NCBI GenBank assembly: GCA_008690995.1
Contig: VRMN01000007.1
Location: 186,001 to 250,000 of the forward strand
Reading direction: 5' to 3'
DNA length: 64,000 nucleotides
Source of the DNA: Porphyridium purpureum
Taxonomy: Eukaryota > Rhodophyta > Bangiophyceae > Porphyridiales > Porphyridiaceae
This document shows positions 18,069 to 27,449 of this stretch, piece by piece. Under the pieces are notes generated by a model, which worked only from the letters and a program-made list of their open reading frames with translations, was not told the DNA's origin and did no database searches. Within the stretch, counting starts at the first letter, position 1. The number at the start of each line of letters is the position of its first letter. A program made the translations under genes and the position numbers.

Positions 18069-19865
18069 TTAAGCAGGTGGTGGCAGGTTGTCGATGGTTG
18101 TTTGGTCTTGGTCTAGCTCTAGGTCTAGGTATTCGTCGCTGTCGCTATCATTGTTGTTGTTGTCGTCGTCGTCGTCTTCGTCGCGATCGTCGTCGTCATT
18201 GTCGACGTCTTGAGACGTTGAGAGATGCTCGCTGGCGTCGCCGCGTTGGTGGTGTGGCGCGCGAAGCATTCTGAGGCTGGGTTCGTCTGCAGAGGAGGTG
18301 TCCTCGCTGTCCGCACTTTCTGCGTTCATCTGAATCAGATAGTCGAACATGGAAATGGTGCGAGGGGATTCGTCGGTTGTTGGAAGGTCTGCAAAGAGGC
18401 GTGCGCCTTGCGTGGCAGCCGCGCCATCGTTCTGAGCCTCGCCAAGGTCAAGGAAGCCATGCCGTGCCACCTCGCGAGGCTGCAACAGGTTCCGAAATTC
18501 GTCTGCGTCCGTGCCTGCAAATGGAAGGGCACTCCAGAGGCGGACCATTTTCTCCACTCCCGCAGATGCGATCCACGGAAACACAGGATGCATGCGCACA
18601 TTGTTCACAATGGAGCGGTGGCCGTGCAGCACGTACAGCTCGCTCGAATGCTCAGCTGCGGCGTCCTGCTCTTCCGCTATCGCAGTTTGGCCGCGATGGT
18701 TCTGCAGCTTCGGAGTTCGCCACACATACACGCCAAAATCGTCGGAGCCTGCCAAAACGAACGAGCTGTCTGCGCCACCAAAACTCACCCCTTTCATGGT
18801 CGTCCGATTCAAAAACGTGCTGGACTGCAGCACGTGCGCGTCATCAGGATCAAACGTGCCAAACACGACCGGCGAAGAATTCTTCGCCAGGCACACTAGC
18901 TGCTCACCCGTGTGGTCAAAGTCAATACCTGTGATTTCCTTGCCTTCGACCATCGTTCTTGCTCTCCTGCCAGACTCAAAGCCCAGACCAAGAAGCTTGA
19001 CGCCATAGTTCTGCACCATATCAGGCGTGTGGCGCTGCTGCTGCTCTGATACGCTCGGCGCGCGTGCGACAGTCTGCATAGAATTCCGAACGTCAAATAA
19101 CGCACCGTTGCCATGCGTGTCACAGGCCGCGTACAGCTCGGGCATCGTCGGGTGCCACTTGACCGATATGAAAGAGGCAGTGGGATCGGGGTTCCAGTGG
19201 AACAGCTGAGGGTGTGCGCCCGCTCGAAAGTCGATCAGAACAACTGCATTGCCCATCGCAGCCAATGTAAGGACGTGTGCGTGTGGCGCCACGGCCACAT
19301 CCGACACCGAGTCCTCGTGATAGCAGCCGCACTGCTCACTGAGCGTTGACTTTTCGAGGTCAAATCTGAGCACGTAGCCGTCGATGCCGCACGAGATCAA
19401 GTGCTCGTTCGGGCCGTCAAACGCGAGACCAAACACCGAATTGACATGCCCGGGCAGCTCAGACACCACACGCGGCCCGCTCGGCCTGAACAGATCCCAG
19501 ACCAATACGCGCGTGTCGTCCGAGCCGGACGCCAGCCACGAGCCCGCGCCGTTGGAGAACTCAATACAATTCACACATCCCAAGTGCGACACCAGATCGC
19601 GCACATACTCGGGCCTTCCGCGACTCAATTGACGATGCGTGAACCACGTACGCAGAGGCTGTGCACGACATTGCCCCACGTCAGTCTTCTGATACTGCAT
19701 CAACCTGCGCAACACCGAGTCATGTTGGAACGACACGTCAAAGTGACGTGCCGACTCGCGCGTTGCCTGTGCGTCATTCCAGCACTGCCCACTCCACACC
19801 CGCTCGCCACGCTTCTGCAACGCATTCACTGCTTCCTGCCGCCGCCGCTTGTACACGCCGCTCAT
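18069..19865 (-). CDS. WD40 protein, DCAF5/DCAF8-like CUL4-DDB1 substrate receptor
   Basis: Predicted 598-residue beta-propeller protein. The first repeat (HLGCVNCIEFSNGAGSWLASGSDDTRVLVWDL, about residues 95-125) closely follows the DCAF5/DCAF8 pattern. At least six further WD repeats are readable, the last being GHRSIVNNVRMHPVFPWIASAGVEKMVRLW (about 455-485). In animals and plants these proteins bind DDB1 and bring substrates to CUL4 ubiquitin ligases; that role here is inferred from the family. The C-terminus is strongly acidic, with Asp and Asn runs coded by GAC/AAC triplet repeats (about 18145-18210). The ATG at 19865 was chosen because it opens a basic MSGVYKRRRQEAVNALQKRG helix; upstream codons in frame have no conserved content. 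Confidence 0.85.
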   Translation of the reverse strand: MSGVYKRRRQEAVNALQKRGERVWSGQCWNDAQATRESARHFDVSFQHDSVLRRLMQYQKTDVGQCRAQPLRTWFTHRQLSRGRPEYVRDLVSHLGCVNCIEFSNGAGSWLASGSDDTRVLVWDLFRPSGPRVVSELPGHVNSVFGLAFDGPNEHLISCGIDGYVLRFDLEKSTLSEQCGCYHEDSVSDVAVAPHAHVLTLAAMGNAVVLIDFRAGAHPQLFHWNPDPTASFISVKWHPTMPELYAACDTHGNGALFDVRNSMQTVARAPSVSEQQQRHTPDMVQNYGVKLLGLGFESGRRARTMVEGKEITGIDFDHTGEQLVCLAKNSSPVVFGTFDPDDAHVLQSSTFLNRTTMKGVSFGGADSSFVLAGSDDFGVYVWRTPKLQNHRGQTAIAEEQDAAAEHSSELYVLHGHRSIVNNVRMHPVFPWIASAGVEKMVRLWSALPFAGTDADEFRNLLQPREVARHGFLDLGEAQNDGAAATQGARLFADLPTTDESPRTISMFDYLIQMNAESADSEDTSSADEPSLRMLRAPHHQRGDASEHLSTSQDVDNDDDDRDEDDDDDNNNNDSDSDEYLDLELDQDQTTIDNLPPPA

Positions 19866-21367
19866 TCCGCGCGCCCGCAACACTGGCCAACACACAGACA
19901 ACACAGCACACACACTCTCACGATCTCGCTTCCGCTCCACTTGGTCACTGCCACACACACAAACACTCCGCGTTGTCCTGTGGAAAATCACGCATGACAT
20001 TGACATCATTAAGTAGAATACGGCATCCTTAAACAAAACTGTCATCTATAAAGCCGTATAAAGATGAAATGTTCATCCCCATTGAAGTCACGCATGACTG
20101 TTATCCTTAAGATTCATGCAGATGACATGACATCACTGGGCGATCAAGGCAAAATGGTCGGGGACGGAATGAGACGTGCTGCGTCCTGCAAGCATTTCGT
20201 TGGCGCCAATCTGTCTTGCGTGTACAGCCTTGCCGCGGAATTTCTGCGAACCCGAAAGCTCGGCTCGACTTGCCGACTTGCCGACTGTGCCCCTGTGCCC
20301 CTGTGCCCCTGTTCCCATCTATCTGTCGGTCCATCTCTGTGCACGTGTGTGTATGAACGTAAATGTGTTCGATGCGCTGCAAATCAGCATCAACACCCAT
20401 TCAGTCTGTCACAGATTTGAAACACCACAACAACGCATCACTTGATATGGCTGCACCTGCTCTTTCCTGTCACACATATCCACCTATCATTTACACACAC
20501 ATCGCATGGCATGGCTGCTGCTGCTGCTGCTGCTTCCTTTAACCTACATCGGCGCTCCATTTCCACACATATGTACTGTATATCCATATCCACATACCCA
20601 CCATTCACATTCTCATCTCTCTCTCTCTCTCTCGTTACCGCGACCTGTGCCGGACCCTCCGTTCAATTAGGGCCTCGCACCAACTGTACACCCCCTTAAC
20701 CCTATAATGTACACCCCCAAACCTTCACCCCCACCTTAGAACGGCCATCACGCCATTCGCCGCGTCGCCTTCAACCACGTGCGTGCGAGCAAGCGAGCAT
20801 CACGCCCACACAAAACAATAACGCGCCGCACCGCTTGCTCTTCCCTACACAAACACCATGGAAAACCACCACCGAACACGGCGCGCACCCGTTCGGATTT
20901 TTTTTTGTCGGGGTTTCGGCCTTATTCCCTTTTTCGTGGCTCGTGTCAGGGGGGCGTTTTTTTTAATGGTACAAAAAAAAACCCTGTGCGTGACGCTCGG
21001 TGGTGGTCGTTATGGAGAAGGAGAAGGACGACGACTGTACACACTCACCCGATTTGAAAAAGCCTCGACGACTCGAATGCTTGAACACTCAAAAGTGCGC
21101 CTGAAGGCAAGAGCACGGGACAAGGGAGAGGAGAAGGAGAGGAGAAGGAGAGGAAGAGGGAACGAGTGAGGGAAGGACAGACTCGGCCGGGAAAGTGGGC
21201 CTGTGGAGGAGTGTGGCTGTACGTCTGTCTGAGTGTGAGCGTCCGGAAGTGGCGGTGCGGTGGACGAGGGTGAGTGGCGATCTGGCGTGAACGGAGACAG
21301 GAGGACGACGGACTGGACGGGTGTGTGGTGGAGGAGAGAGCAAGTAGCTGGGCATCGAAGGGTGAGC
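19866..21367. other. Shared upstream region of the WD40 and CDKB genes
   Basis: 1.5 kb between two divergent starts. It contains a (TGC)n tract at about 20514-20534, a CT dinucleotide run at about 20617-20632, poly-T/poly-A runs at 20900-20985 and a purine-rich tract of GGAGAA type at about 21120-21165. No gene was recognised. Confidence 0.6.
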
Positions 21368-22279
21368 ATGGAGAATTATCAGAAGATTGAGGTGCTGGGC
21401 AAGGGGACGTACGGAAAGGTGTACAAGGCCGTGCACATTCCGACGAACCGCACCGTCGCGTTGAAGAAGACCTTGCTGACAAATGAGGAGGAGGGCGTGC
21501 CGCCCACAACGCTGCGCGAGGTGAGTATCTTGCGCACGTTGGATAGCCCGTACGTCGTGTCGCTGCTGGATGTCGAGCACACGGAGAGTCGAGATGGAAA
21601 GCCGCTTCTGTACCTCGTGTTCGAGCATATGGACCATGACCTCAAGCAGTACACGCAGCTCACCAAGGGCCGCAACGTGCCGCTCGAGCTCGACGTGTCC
21701 AAGAATTTCATCTATCAGGTGCTCCTCGGCTTGCGCGAGATCCACGCAAACTCCATCATGCACCGCGACCTCAAGCCGCAGAACCTGCTGGTCTCCAAGG
21801 ACGCCAAGCAAATCAAGATTGCCGATTTCGGCCTGGGACGCGTCTTTTCGGTGCCCGTCGGCAAGTACACGCACGAGATCGTCACGCTGTGGTACCGCGC
21901 CCCCGAGATCTTGCTTGGAACGCGGTGCTACTCGACGGCCGTCGACGTGTGGAGCACCGGATGCATCCTCGCCGAAATGGTGCACGGCAGGAGCATCTTT
22001 TGCGGCGAGTCCGAGATTGAGCAGCTCTTTGCAATCTTTCGCGTGCTTGGCACGCCCAACGCTCAGATCTGGCCGGGCGTCGAGGATCTGCGCGATTTCC
22101 ATGAGTTCCCGCAGTGGAAGCCCCAGGAACTGGAGAGGATCTTGCCCGCGCTCGGCTCGCAAGGCTGCGACCTGGTAGGCCGCATGCTTATGCTCGACCC
22201 GGCAAAGCGCATCTCGGCCAACCAGGCGCTCAAGCATCCGTTCTTCGACGACATCCGGGCGAATTACCCTGAGAGCTAG
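21368..22279 (+). CDS. CDKB: Cyclin-dependent kinase, plant B-type (CDKB)
   Basis: Predicted 303-residue serine/threonine kinase of near-minimal CDK length. The glycine loop GKGTYG (11-16) places inhibitory-type Thr14 and Tyr15 exactly as in CDK1. The catalytic lysine is at 33, HRDLKPQN at 132-139, DFG at 153-155 and the T-loop threonine at 168 (KYTHE). The cyclin-binding helix reads PPTTLRE (45-51), not PSTAIRE. PPTTLRE is the hallmark of plant and algal CDKB2-type kinases, which act at G2/M with cyclins. The T-loop VPVGKYTHEIVTLWYRAPE is also CDKB-like. The first ATG of the kinase domain is at 21368; the frame is open upstream but has no ATG. Confidence 0.92.
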   Translation: MENYQKIEVLGKGTYGKVYKAVHIPTNRTVALKKTLLTNEEEGVPPTTLREVSILRTLDSPYVVSLLDVEHTESRDGKPLLYLVFEHMDHDLKQYTQLTKGRNVPLELDVSKNFIYQVLLGLREIHANSIMHRDLKPQNLLVSKDAKQIKIADFGLGRVFSVPVGKYTHEIVTLWYRAPEILLGTRCYSTAVDVWSTGCILAEMVHGRSIFCGESEIEQLFAIFRVLGTPNAQIWPGVEDLRDFHEFPQWKPQELERILPALGSQGCDLVGRMLMLDPAKRISANQALKHPFFDDIRANYPES

Positions 22280-22876
22280 GGGCCGGCCGCGTTCCGCACG
22301 CTCACGACATGTGCATAGGTGTGCTAGACTCATCAACGCGATTCGAGCCCAAGCGCTCTTGCCACACTCGCGTGCTTGCGATCGAGTCTGTATTTATGAC
22401 GTGGCGCGGAAGGGTTAAACGTAGGTGACCTCTTTCACGCAGTTCGTCTCGGACGTGTACCTGTTTTTATTCTCAAATCGCGCATGAAAGACATAAATTC
22501 TTCACCGACAAGCCCTCCTCCAACGCGGTCATGTGCGCGAGCTCTCGTGGTATGGATCTGACCCGTAGGCGACAGAACCATTCCAAGGAGGAGTGACTGT
22601 TGCTCCGGCTTGGCCAACTCTGAGCTCTTCTACATTATCGTCAGAAAATGGAACAAAGAGATCATGAGCGACGGGACCAATCCACGCCAACTCGGCCACT
22701 TTCCCGCACGCTGCAATTCGCATGCGACATTCTTCCGTTCTCGATCGGTCCACCGTGAGTTCACTGTACACCTCCTAACTACCGCAAAAAAATGAGAACC
22801 CCACAAGTGTACACCCATCCTCAGCTAACTCTAAGAATATATTATCTAATTTCCGCGCCCTTCATCAGAGCTGCGT
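22280..22876. other. Interval between CDKB and the permuted tRNA
   Basis: About 600 bp. Two short overlapping minus-strand frames (about 22435-22615 and 22529-22770) have protein-like composition but no ATG-defined start or known domain. They could be a decayed or spliced small gene, or noise. Confidence 0.4.
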
Positions 22877-22889
22877 CCGAAGATGTGTT

Positions 22890-23013
22890 TCGCAGTGGGA
22901 AACCGCGCGAGTTCGAATCTCGTCGACAGTAATTCGTGTGGAAGTTCATCCCGCAGGGAATGAGCTTTCGCAAGCGCTGTCGTGGCCGAGTGGTCTAAGG
23001 CGCTGTGTTCAGG
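22890..23013 (+). tRNA. Circularly permuted tRNA-Leu (anticodon CAG)
   Basis: The gene is written back to front. First comes the 3' half (22890-22931): anticodon-stem 3' strand CGCAG (22891-22895), an 11-base variable arm, T arm GCGAG-TTCGAAT-CTCGT (22907-22923), acceptor 3' strand CGACAGT (22924-22930) and discriminator A. A 44-base spacer follows, then the 5' half (22976-23013): acceptor 5' strand GCTGTCG, D arm with GGCCGAGTGGTCTAAGGC, anticodon stem CTGTG and loop start TTCAGG with anticodon CAG. All stems pair between halves: acceptor 7 of 7 (one G-U), anticodon 5 of 5 (one U-G), T stem 5 of 5 (one G-U). The halves meet between positions 37 and 38, and the joined anticodon arm matches the usual eukaryotic tRNA-Leu(CAG). 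The B box (22911-22919) therefore precedes the A box (22983-22993). Confidence 0.93.
22932..22975 (+). other. Intervening spacer of the permuted tRNA
   Basis: 44 bases between the 3' acceptor end and the 5' acceptor start. In permuted pre-tRNAs this segment is removed by RNase P and 3'-processing enzymes after the halves are ligated into a circle. No CCA is encoded after the discriminator A at 22931. Confidence 0.8.
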
Positions 23014-23028
23014 ACTTCGGCCCTCCTC

Positions 23029-23034
23029 TTTTTT
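23029..23034 (+). terminator. RNA polymerase III terminator
   Basis: A run of six T residues lies 15 bases after the end of the tRNA 5' half. Its position after the 5' half, not after the 3' half, supports a single permuted transcript spanning both halves. Confidence 0.85.
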
Positions 23035-23948
23035 GCCGGTGCACAACTCAGCAAACTGCAAAATCCAGCCGCCGCTTTGAAAGTATCGCGCAGTGGTTTA
23101 ATCCATGCCTACCGTTTACAGAACAAAGTCCCGCCGGCATGTCTATTTTGGTTTCCAGCACTCACGCTGCGCGGGAAAAGAATTTATCGTTGGCATGGTG
23201 GCTGCGGTCGCCGGCTTTTGGACCGGGCCGTGGAAGTCCCATGCTATGCAGCACATGAATGAATTGTGCTTGGTCTGCGCGCCGAGGTTGCATGGATGCC
23301 TTTGGTGTTCCCGGGGCAGATTTCCACGTGCACGTCTGCAGAGGAAGATACTGTGGCCTGGCTGCGACGGAAAACGACTTCTTGATAGAATGAAGATACG
23401 TCGTCGAGCTTTTGTACTCTCCGTGCTTGGCTGTGCGCGATGCGAACCCGAGGTGCCACGAATATCAATTCTGCTCGGCCACAAGGGACCCCCGTGCCAG
23501 GACTTGATAAACTGCGCTCTACTTGAGTGCCCGATCGCTAAGAATACATGAAAACCCCCAAGACTGATGCGCCGTCGTCTTTATTCACAAAGAACTCTTC
23601 CACAACCACGCGCGCCTGCTTGACGCACCACGCGCACAGCTCGCCTGCTCGATCCGGAGGAAAAACACGTCGCAATCCGAAAAACCGATAAACTGTTACG
23701 CCGTTAAGCCGTTAAGCTTCGTCAACCGATGAGCCGAGAAACCGAAAAACCGGAACTGAGTTTTCGCGCCAAACGCGCGAGCGCACGTGCGGCGCGGAGA
23801 GCAGAACGACATGACGACGCGGAGCTACCGCGCTACATTGTGTCTCCCGCGGTAAGTGTTCAGTATAGCGCGCTCTGCCCTGGCCGTGGTACGGATACCT
23901 GCTTGTCTTCGACGCCTGTGTGCTCTGCATCGGCCGTGGACGCGTCCG
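23035..23948. other. Interval between the permuted tRNA and RecQ
   Basis: About 0.9 kb without a recognised gene. Short plus-strand frames (about 23105-23550) have no known domain. The right part holds the RecQ upstream region with paired CCGTT sites. Confidence 0.5.
23701..23726 (+). promoter_or_regulatory. Paired CCGTT (MYB-type) sites upstream of RecQ
   Basis: Two CCGTT pentamers at 23701 and 23709 (8-bp spacing, form CCGTTAAGCCGTTAAG) are followed by AACCGAT at about 23722. The arrangement mirrors the block before the 5-oxoprolinase gene. The core AACGG complement is a MYB-repeat target in plants. A role in cell-cycle or stress control is inference. Confidence 0.35.
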
Positions 23949-26900
23949 ATGGCGGAATATGACTGGTCGGATGAGTACGATGCCGCCATGTTGTCCGTGG
24001 ACCTCGACGCCTGCACACCGGAAAGAAGGCACCAGGTAGCGCCAGTGCCGGCCTTTGAGAAGGGAAATGTCGAAATGAAAGCGCTGGACGGCAAGCCGCG
24101 CGTTCCGTTGGAAACGTCGCCCTGCAGGGCTTCGCCTGCAGACATCGCTTGTGGGTACACAGATGCGCAATTGGAAGCCGAGCTGAAGCGGCTGTTTGGA
24201 TACTCGTTTCGCGGGAACCAGCTCGACACAGTCAAGCACGTGCTGATGGGCGATGACGTCAACGTCTTATGGGCGACCGGCTCGGGCAAGTCGATTTGCT
24301 ACCAGTTTCCTGCGCTGTTGACTGGCAAGATCAGTGTGGTGGTCACGCCGCTCATCTCGCTCATGGAAGACCAGTGCATCTCTTTAAACAACCGCATGCA
24401 GGATATATTCGGGCGTGATGTGGCCTGCTTTCTTGGCTCGGGACAAACAGACAAGTCGATTGAAGCCCGCGCGCTCCGCGGAGATTTCTTGCTGGTGTTT
24501 GTCACGCCTGAAAAAATGTGCGGCACTGACGTGTCCATGCCTTTTGCCGAAGCGCTTGCGCGCAACCTCGGGAATCTGGGCACCAGTGCTTCCTCTTGGC
24601 AGCAAAGCAGGATCGGCTGGATCGCAGTGGACGAGTCGCACTGCGTCAGTGAGTGGGGCCATGATTTTCGACCGGCATACCGGCGTCTAGGCGAGATGCG
24701 TTCAAACATGGCGCTCAGCACAGTGCCCATCATCGCGCTTACGGCTACTGCGACGCCGAGCGTGACCGCAGATATTGTGCGCTGCCTAAAGATGCGCGAA
24801 GCATGTCTGTACGAGTCACGCCGGAGCGCCGATCGTTCCAACTTGTCCATCAAAATCCGAAGCTTCAAAGGCGAGTCGGACTTGGCGCCGTACGAGTTGA
24901 TTAAGACTAGTGCTGAATCCGGAGCATCGCGCGGGAAAATCCCCAGCACCATCGTGTACTGTCCGACACGCAACATGGTGGAGAATACCGCCACACAGCT
25001 GCAGAGCATGGGCGTGAACGCCGTGGCGTACCATTCAAGCTTGGACACCGCGCAGAAGTCCAGGCATCATCGCGACTTTTTGACGGGTAAAGTACCAGTG
25101 ATTGTGGCGACAATCGCGTTTGGCATGGGCATTGACAAGCCAGATATTCGGCGCGTGGTGCACATCAAGGCGCCGAAAAGCATCGAGGAGTACTACCAGC
25201 AGATTGGTAGGGCAGGTCGTGACGGATTGGCTAGTGAGTGCGTGCTCTTTTACCAATCTTCGCTGCTCGCAGAGTACTCTACTTCATTCTACACGCAGAC
25301 CAAGAGCGCGCAGGGTTTGGAGTCACACACGCGCGCTCTCAAAGCCATGGCTGCATTCTGTACGCAACGCAGTTGCCGCCGTGCCGCGCTGCTGGACTAC
25401 TTTGGTGAAGTGTCGCGTTCCAAGGCGTGCTCAAATTGTGACGTGTGCGAGGCGCACCGTAGTTCCAATGCGGGCACAAGCATGCATGCCAACGTGGACC
25501 TCATGCTCGAGGCGCACTGCATTGTTTCTGCCCTGTCCACGCTCGGCGCCAACAGCGAGTACGGTGCAACCACCGTCACCAAACTGATGGAGTTCCTTAC
25601 TTCAGCGCGTAACGCGAAGGCGTCGGTGTTGATCCGCAAGTATGGTAGCAAGGAGGCAATTAAGCAGGCTCTATTCAGTTCGATGCACAATGTGATGAGC
25701 TCGCTGGTGCAAGAGGGCTACGTAGAAAGCGTGGTGAAGCGCATGGAAATGGCAGGCCACGCCAAGTTTGAACGCTCGTGGACAGCGTACTACCTCAATT
25801 CGAACAAGCGCGGCACGGCCGCGCTGGCGGCCGACCAGACATGCAACCTTGTCAAGCTCATGCTTGCTGTTCCTGAAAGCGTTCGCGATGCGCAGCTCGT
25901 GCTCGCGCGCGAGGCGGACGCGCGGCGAAAACGCACCAGGGATGAATTGGAAGCCGACGCCGTGGATCTTGCGCAAGTGCCCGTGGAAGAGCTGGAGCAA
26001 GGGCGCGGGCCATGGATCGAATGGCACCGCGCGATGCGCGCACTCCGGCAGCGCGGCCTACACGCAGCCGCTGACGCAAAGGAGGGCGTGCTCGCTGCCA
26101 TTGAGAGATGGCGGAACACATATGCTGAGCAGCACGGCATGGCGCCCGGGAGCGTGCTGTCTGAAGCGCTTGTACGACACATCGCGCTACGACAGGTGGA
26201 CTTGCGAGCCCCATCCAGCGAGGCCGAGCTAATAGAAATGGGCGTCCGTGTACGCGGAGGTGCTGCAGCTCTCGCAGACGCCATGAAGGCGTATGCACGC
26301 ACCGTACCCAGCACGGAAACCGTGCCGGGCTCGGCGCGCGTTCTCGACGGCCTTGCGGTGGACGGCATTGCTTTCGACACATCAAGAGCCTCAGTTCCAA
26401 GCGACGAGCTCGAGTCTGGAGACGGACCGTGGCTACGGTTCCACCGCCGCGTGCGAGCACTCCGTGAAAAGAGCTGTCACGCTCATGCAGACGCGTACGA
26501 AGCCAGGCTTGCAGTCATTGTTGGCTGGCGAGAACGCCAAAATCAGACGAAGCATTGCGTGAACCTTTCAGATGCGCTTGCGTGTGCAATAGCACTGCGG
26601 CAGATCTCGGACGCTGGTGCGCTGGAACACTTGGGAGTGTGTGGAACCGTTGATGAAAATCACGCGTCCGCGGCGGAGTCTCTATCGGCCACGCTATGCG
26701 CGTACGAGCGCTTGCGGGTGTCTGGACTCGGCCGCACAAGTCCTGGCGCCAATGGGAACAACGGGGTAGGTGACTCGAAGATGCTTGGCGCAACGCCCTC
26801 GGGATGCAGAACCATGCGGGTTCCGGAGCACCTCGTTCATACGCGACCTGGAGCCAAACCTTGGCACTTTGCGCGTGTGCGCAAAAGCAAGGGCCTGGCT

Positions 26901-27449
26901 TCATATCAAATCTCGTACGACATGTATATGAAGGAAGGAAAGACGATGCAGGTCATTGCAGCCGTGCGGAGCGTTCAACCAAGAACAGTACTTGGCCACT
27001 TGCTGCAAAGTATGAGCGAGCATGGTTGCGAGCTTCCGCTCGGCCGTGTTGTGCAGGAAGCGCGAAGTGCGAGCGCAACCGCACTGCGCCTAGAGCCCCC
27101 GCTCGCGTACGAATGGGAACTTGTACAAGACGCTGCTCACAGGGCGTTTCCACACGCGCCAGATCGCAACCCTGCTCTAACGCTCCAGCCGTCTGAATGC
27201 ACCGTGGCCGCTATCGGCAGGCATGTAGACGATCCTTACGGCATGTGTGCGGTTGTGTTTGATACGTCACGCGACTATGGCACCTTGAGCGAGGAGGAAC
27301 TGGTCGTGCGCTCGTTCTGGTCGATGAAAATCGAATGGTACATACACTTAAATCGCGCATGCTTTGAGGTCACCTTTGGGGTCAACGACAGCGGCGACGC
27401 GGTTGATCCTGGCACCGTTGGTGGCGACGCAAAGCGCTTTCGTCGATGA
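23949..27449 (+). CDS. RecQ-family DNA helicase with tandem HRDC-like domains and C-terminal HTH
   Basis: Predicted 1166-residue 3'-5' DNA helicase acting in recombination and replication repair. Motif I ATGSGKS is near residues 109-115; motif II reads DESH (near 227) in place of the usual DEAH, followed by the RecQ-specific CVSEWGHDFRP aromatic loop. The helicase C domain ends with motif VI (QQIGRAGRDG). The RecQ zinc site (CRRAALLDYFGE...CSNCDVC) and a winged-helix region follow. The C-terminal part has two HRDC-like modules (about 710-785 and 847-920), then a helix-turn-helix block (SYQISYDMYMKEGKTMQVIA, about 985-1030) of the type found in WRN and some bacterial RecQ proteins. The frame extends upstream without ATG; those codons would resemble a mitochondrial presequence if a non-ATG start were used. 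BLM/WRN-like assignment is not resolved. Confidence 0.93.
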   Translation: MAEYDWSDEYDAAMLSVDLDACTPERRHQVAPVPAFEKGNVEMKALDGKPRVPLETSPCRASPADIACGYTDAQLEAELKRLFGYSFRGNQLDTVKHVLMGDDVNVLWATGSGKSICYQFPALLTGKISVVVTPLISLMEDQCISLNNRMQDIFGRDVACFLGSGQTDKSIEARALRGDFLLVFVTPEKMCGTDVSMPFAEALARNLGNLGTSASSWQQSRIGWIAVDESHCVSEWGHDFRPAYRRLGEMRSNMALSTVPIIALTATATPSVTADIVRCLKMREACLYESRRSADRSNLSIKIRSFKGESDLAPYELIKTSAESGASRGKIPSTIVYCPTRNMVENTATQLQSMGVNAVAYHSSLDTAQKSRHHRDFLTGKVPVIVATIAFGMGIDKPDIRRVVHIKAPKSIEEYYQQIGRAGRDGLASECVLFYQSSLLAEYSTSFYTQTKSAQGLESHTRALKAMAAFCTQRSCRRAALLDYFGEVSRSKACSNCDVCEAHRSSNAGTSMHANVDLMLEAHCIVSALSTLGANSEYGATTVTKLMEFLTSARNAKASVLIRKYGSKEAIKQALFSSMHNVMSSLVQEGYVESVVKRMEMAGHAKFERSWTAYYLNSNKRGTAALAADQTCNLVKLMLAVPESVRDAQLVLAREADARRKRTRDELEADAVDLAQVPVEELEQGRGPWIEWHRAMRALRQRGLHAAADAKEGVLAAIERWRNTYAEQHGMAPGSVLSEALVRHIALRQVDLRAPSSEAELIEMGVRVRGGAAALADAMKAYARTVPSTETVPGSARVLDGLAVDGIAFDTSRASVPSDELESGDGPWLRFHRRVRALREKSCHAHADAYEARLAVIVGWRERQNQTKHCVNLSDALACAIALRQISDAGALEHLGVCGTVDENHASAAESLSATLCAYERLRVSGLGRTSPGANGNNGVGDSKMLGATPSGCRTMRVPEHLVHTRPGAKPWHFARVRKSKGLASYQISYDMYMKEGKTMQVIAAVRSVQPRTVLGHLLQSMSEHGCELPLGRVVQEARSASATALRLEPPLAYEWELVQDAAHRAFPHAPDRNPALTLQPSECTVAAIGRHVDDPYGMCAVVFDTSRDYGTLSEEELVVRSFWSMKIEWYIHLNRACFEVTFGVNDSGDAVDPGTVGGDAKRFRR

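Larger units (their letters stand above)
22877..23020 (+). other. Outer helix enclosing the permuted pre-tRNA (BHB-like)
   Basis: CCGAAG at 22877-22882 is the exact complement of CTTCGG at 23015-23020. These segments lie just outside the 3' half and 5' half of the tRNA, where a bulge-helix-bulge motif is expected for splicing-endonuclease cleavage. The two cuts would release the ends that are not part of the mature tRNA. The helix is seen in the sequence; its processing role is inferred. Confidence 0.7.

Noticed and set aside
21089-22336. 415-codon frame antisense to CDKB
   Set aside because: A mirror frame produced by the GC-rich codon pattern of the kinase gene; no domain.
22340-22380. Possible tRNA T-arm on the minus strand (GATTCGAGCC)
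   Set aside because: The flanking bases do not form a T stem or an acceptor stem.
22435-22771. Two overlapping minus-strand frames with protein-like composition
   Set aside because: No ATG-defined start and no family. Would need transcript evidence for a spliced small gene.
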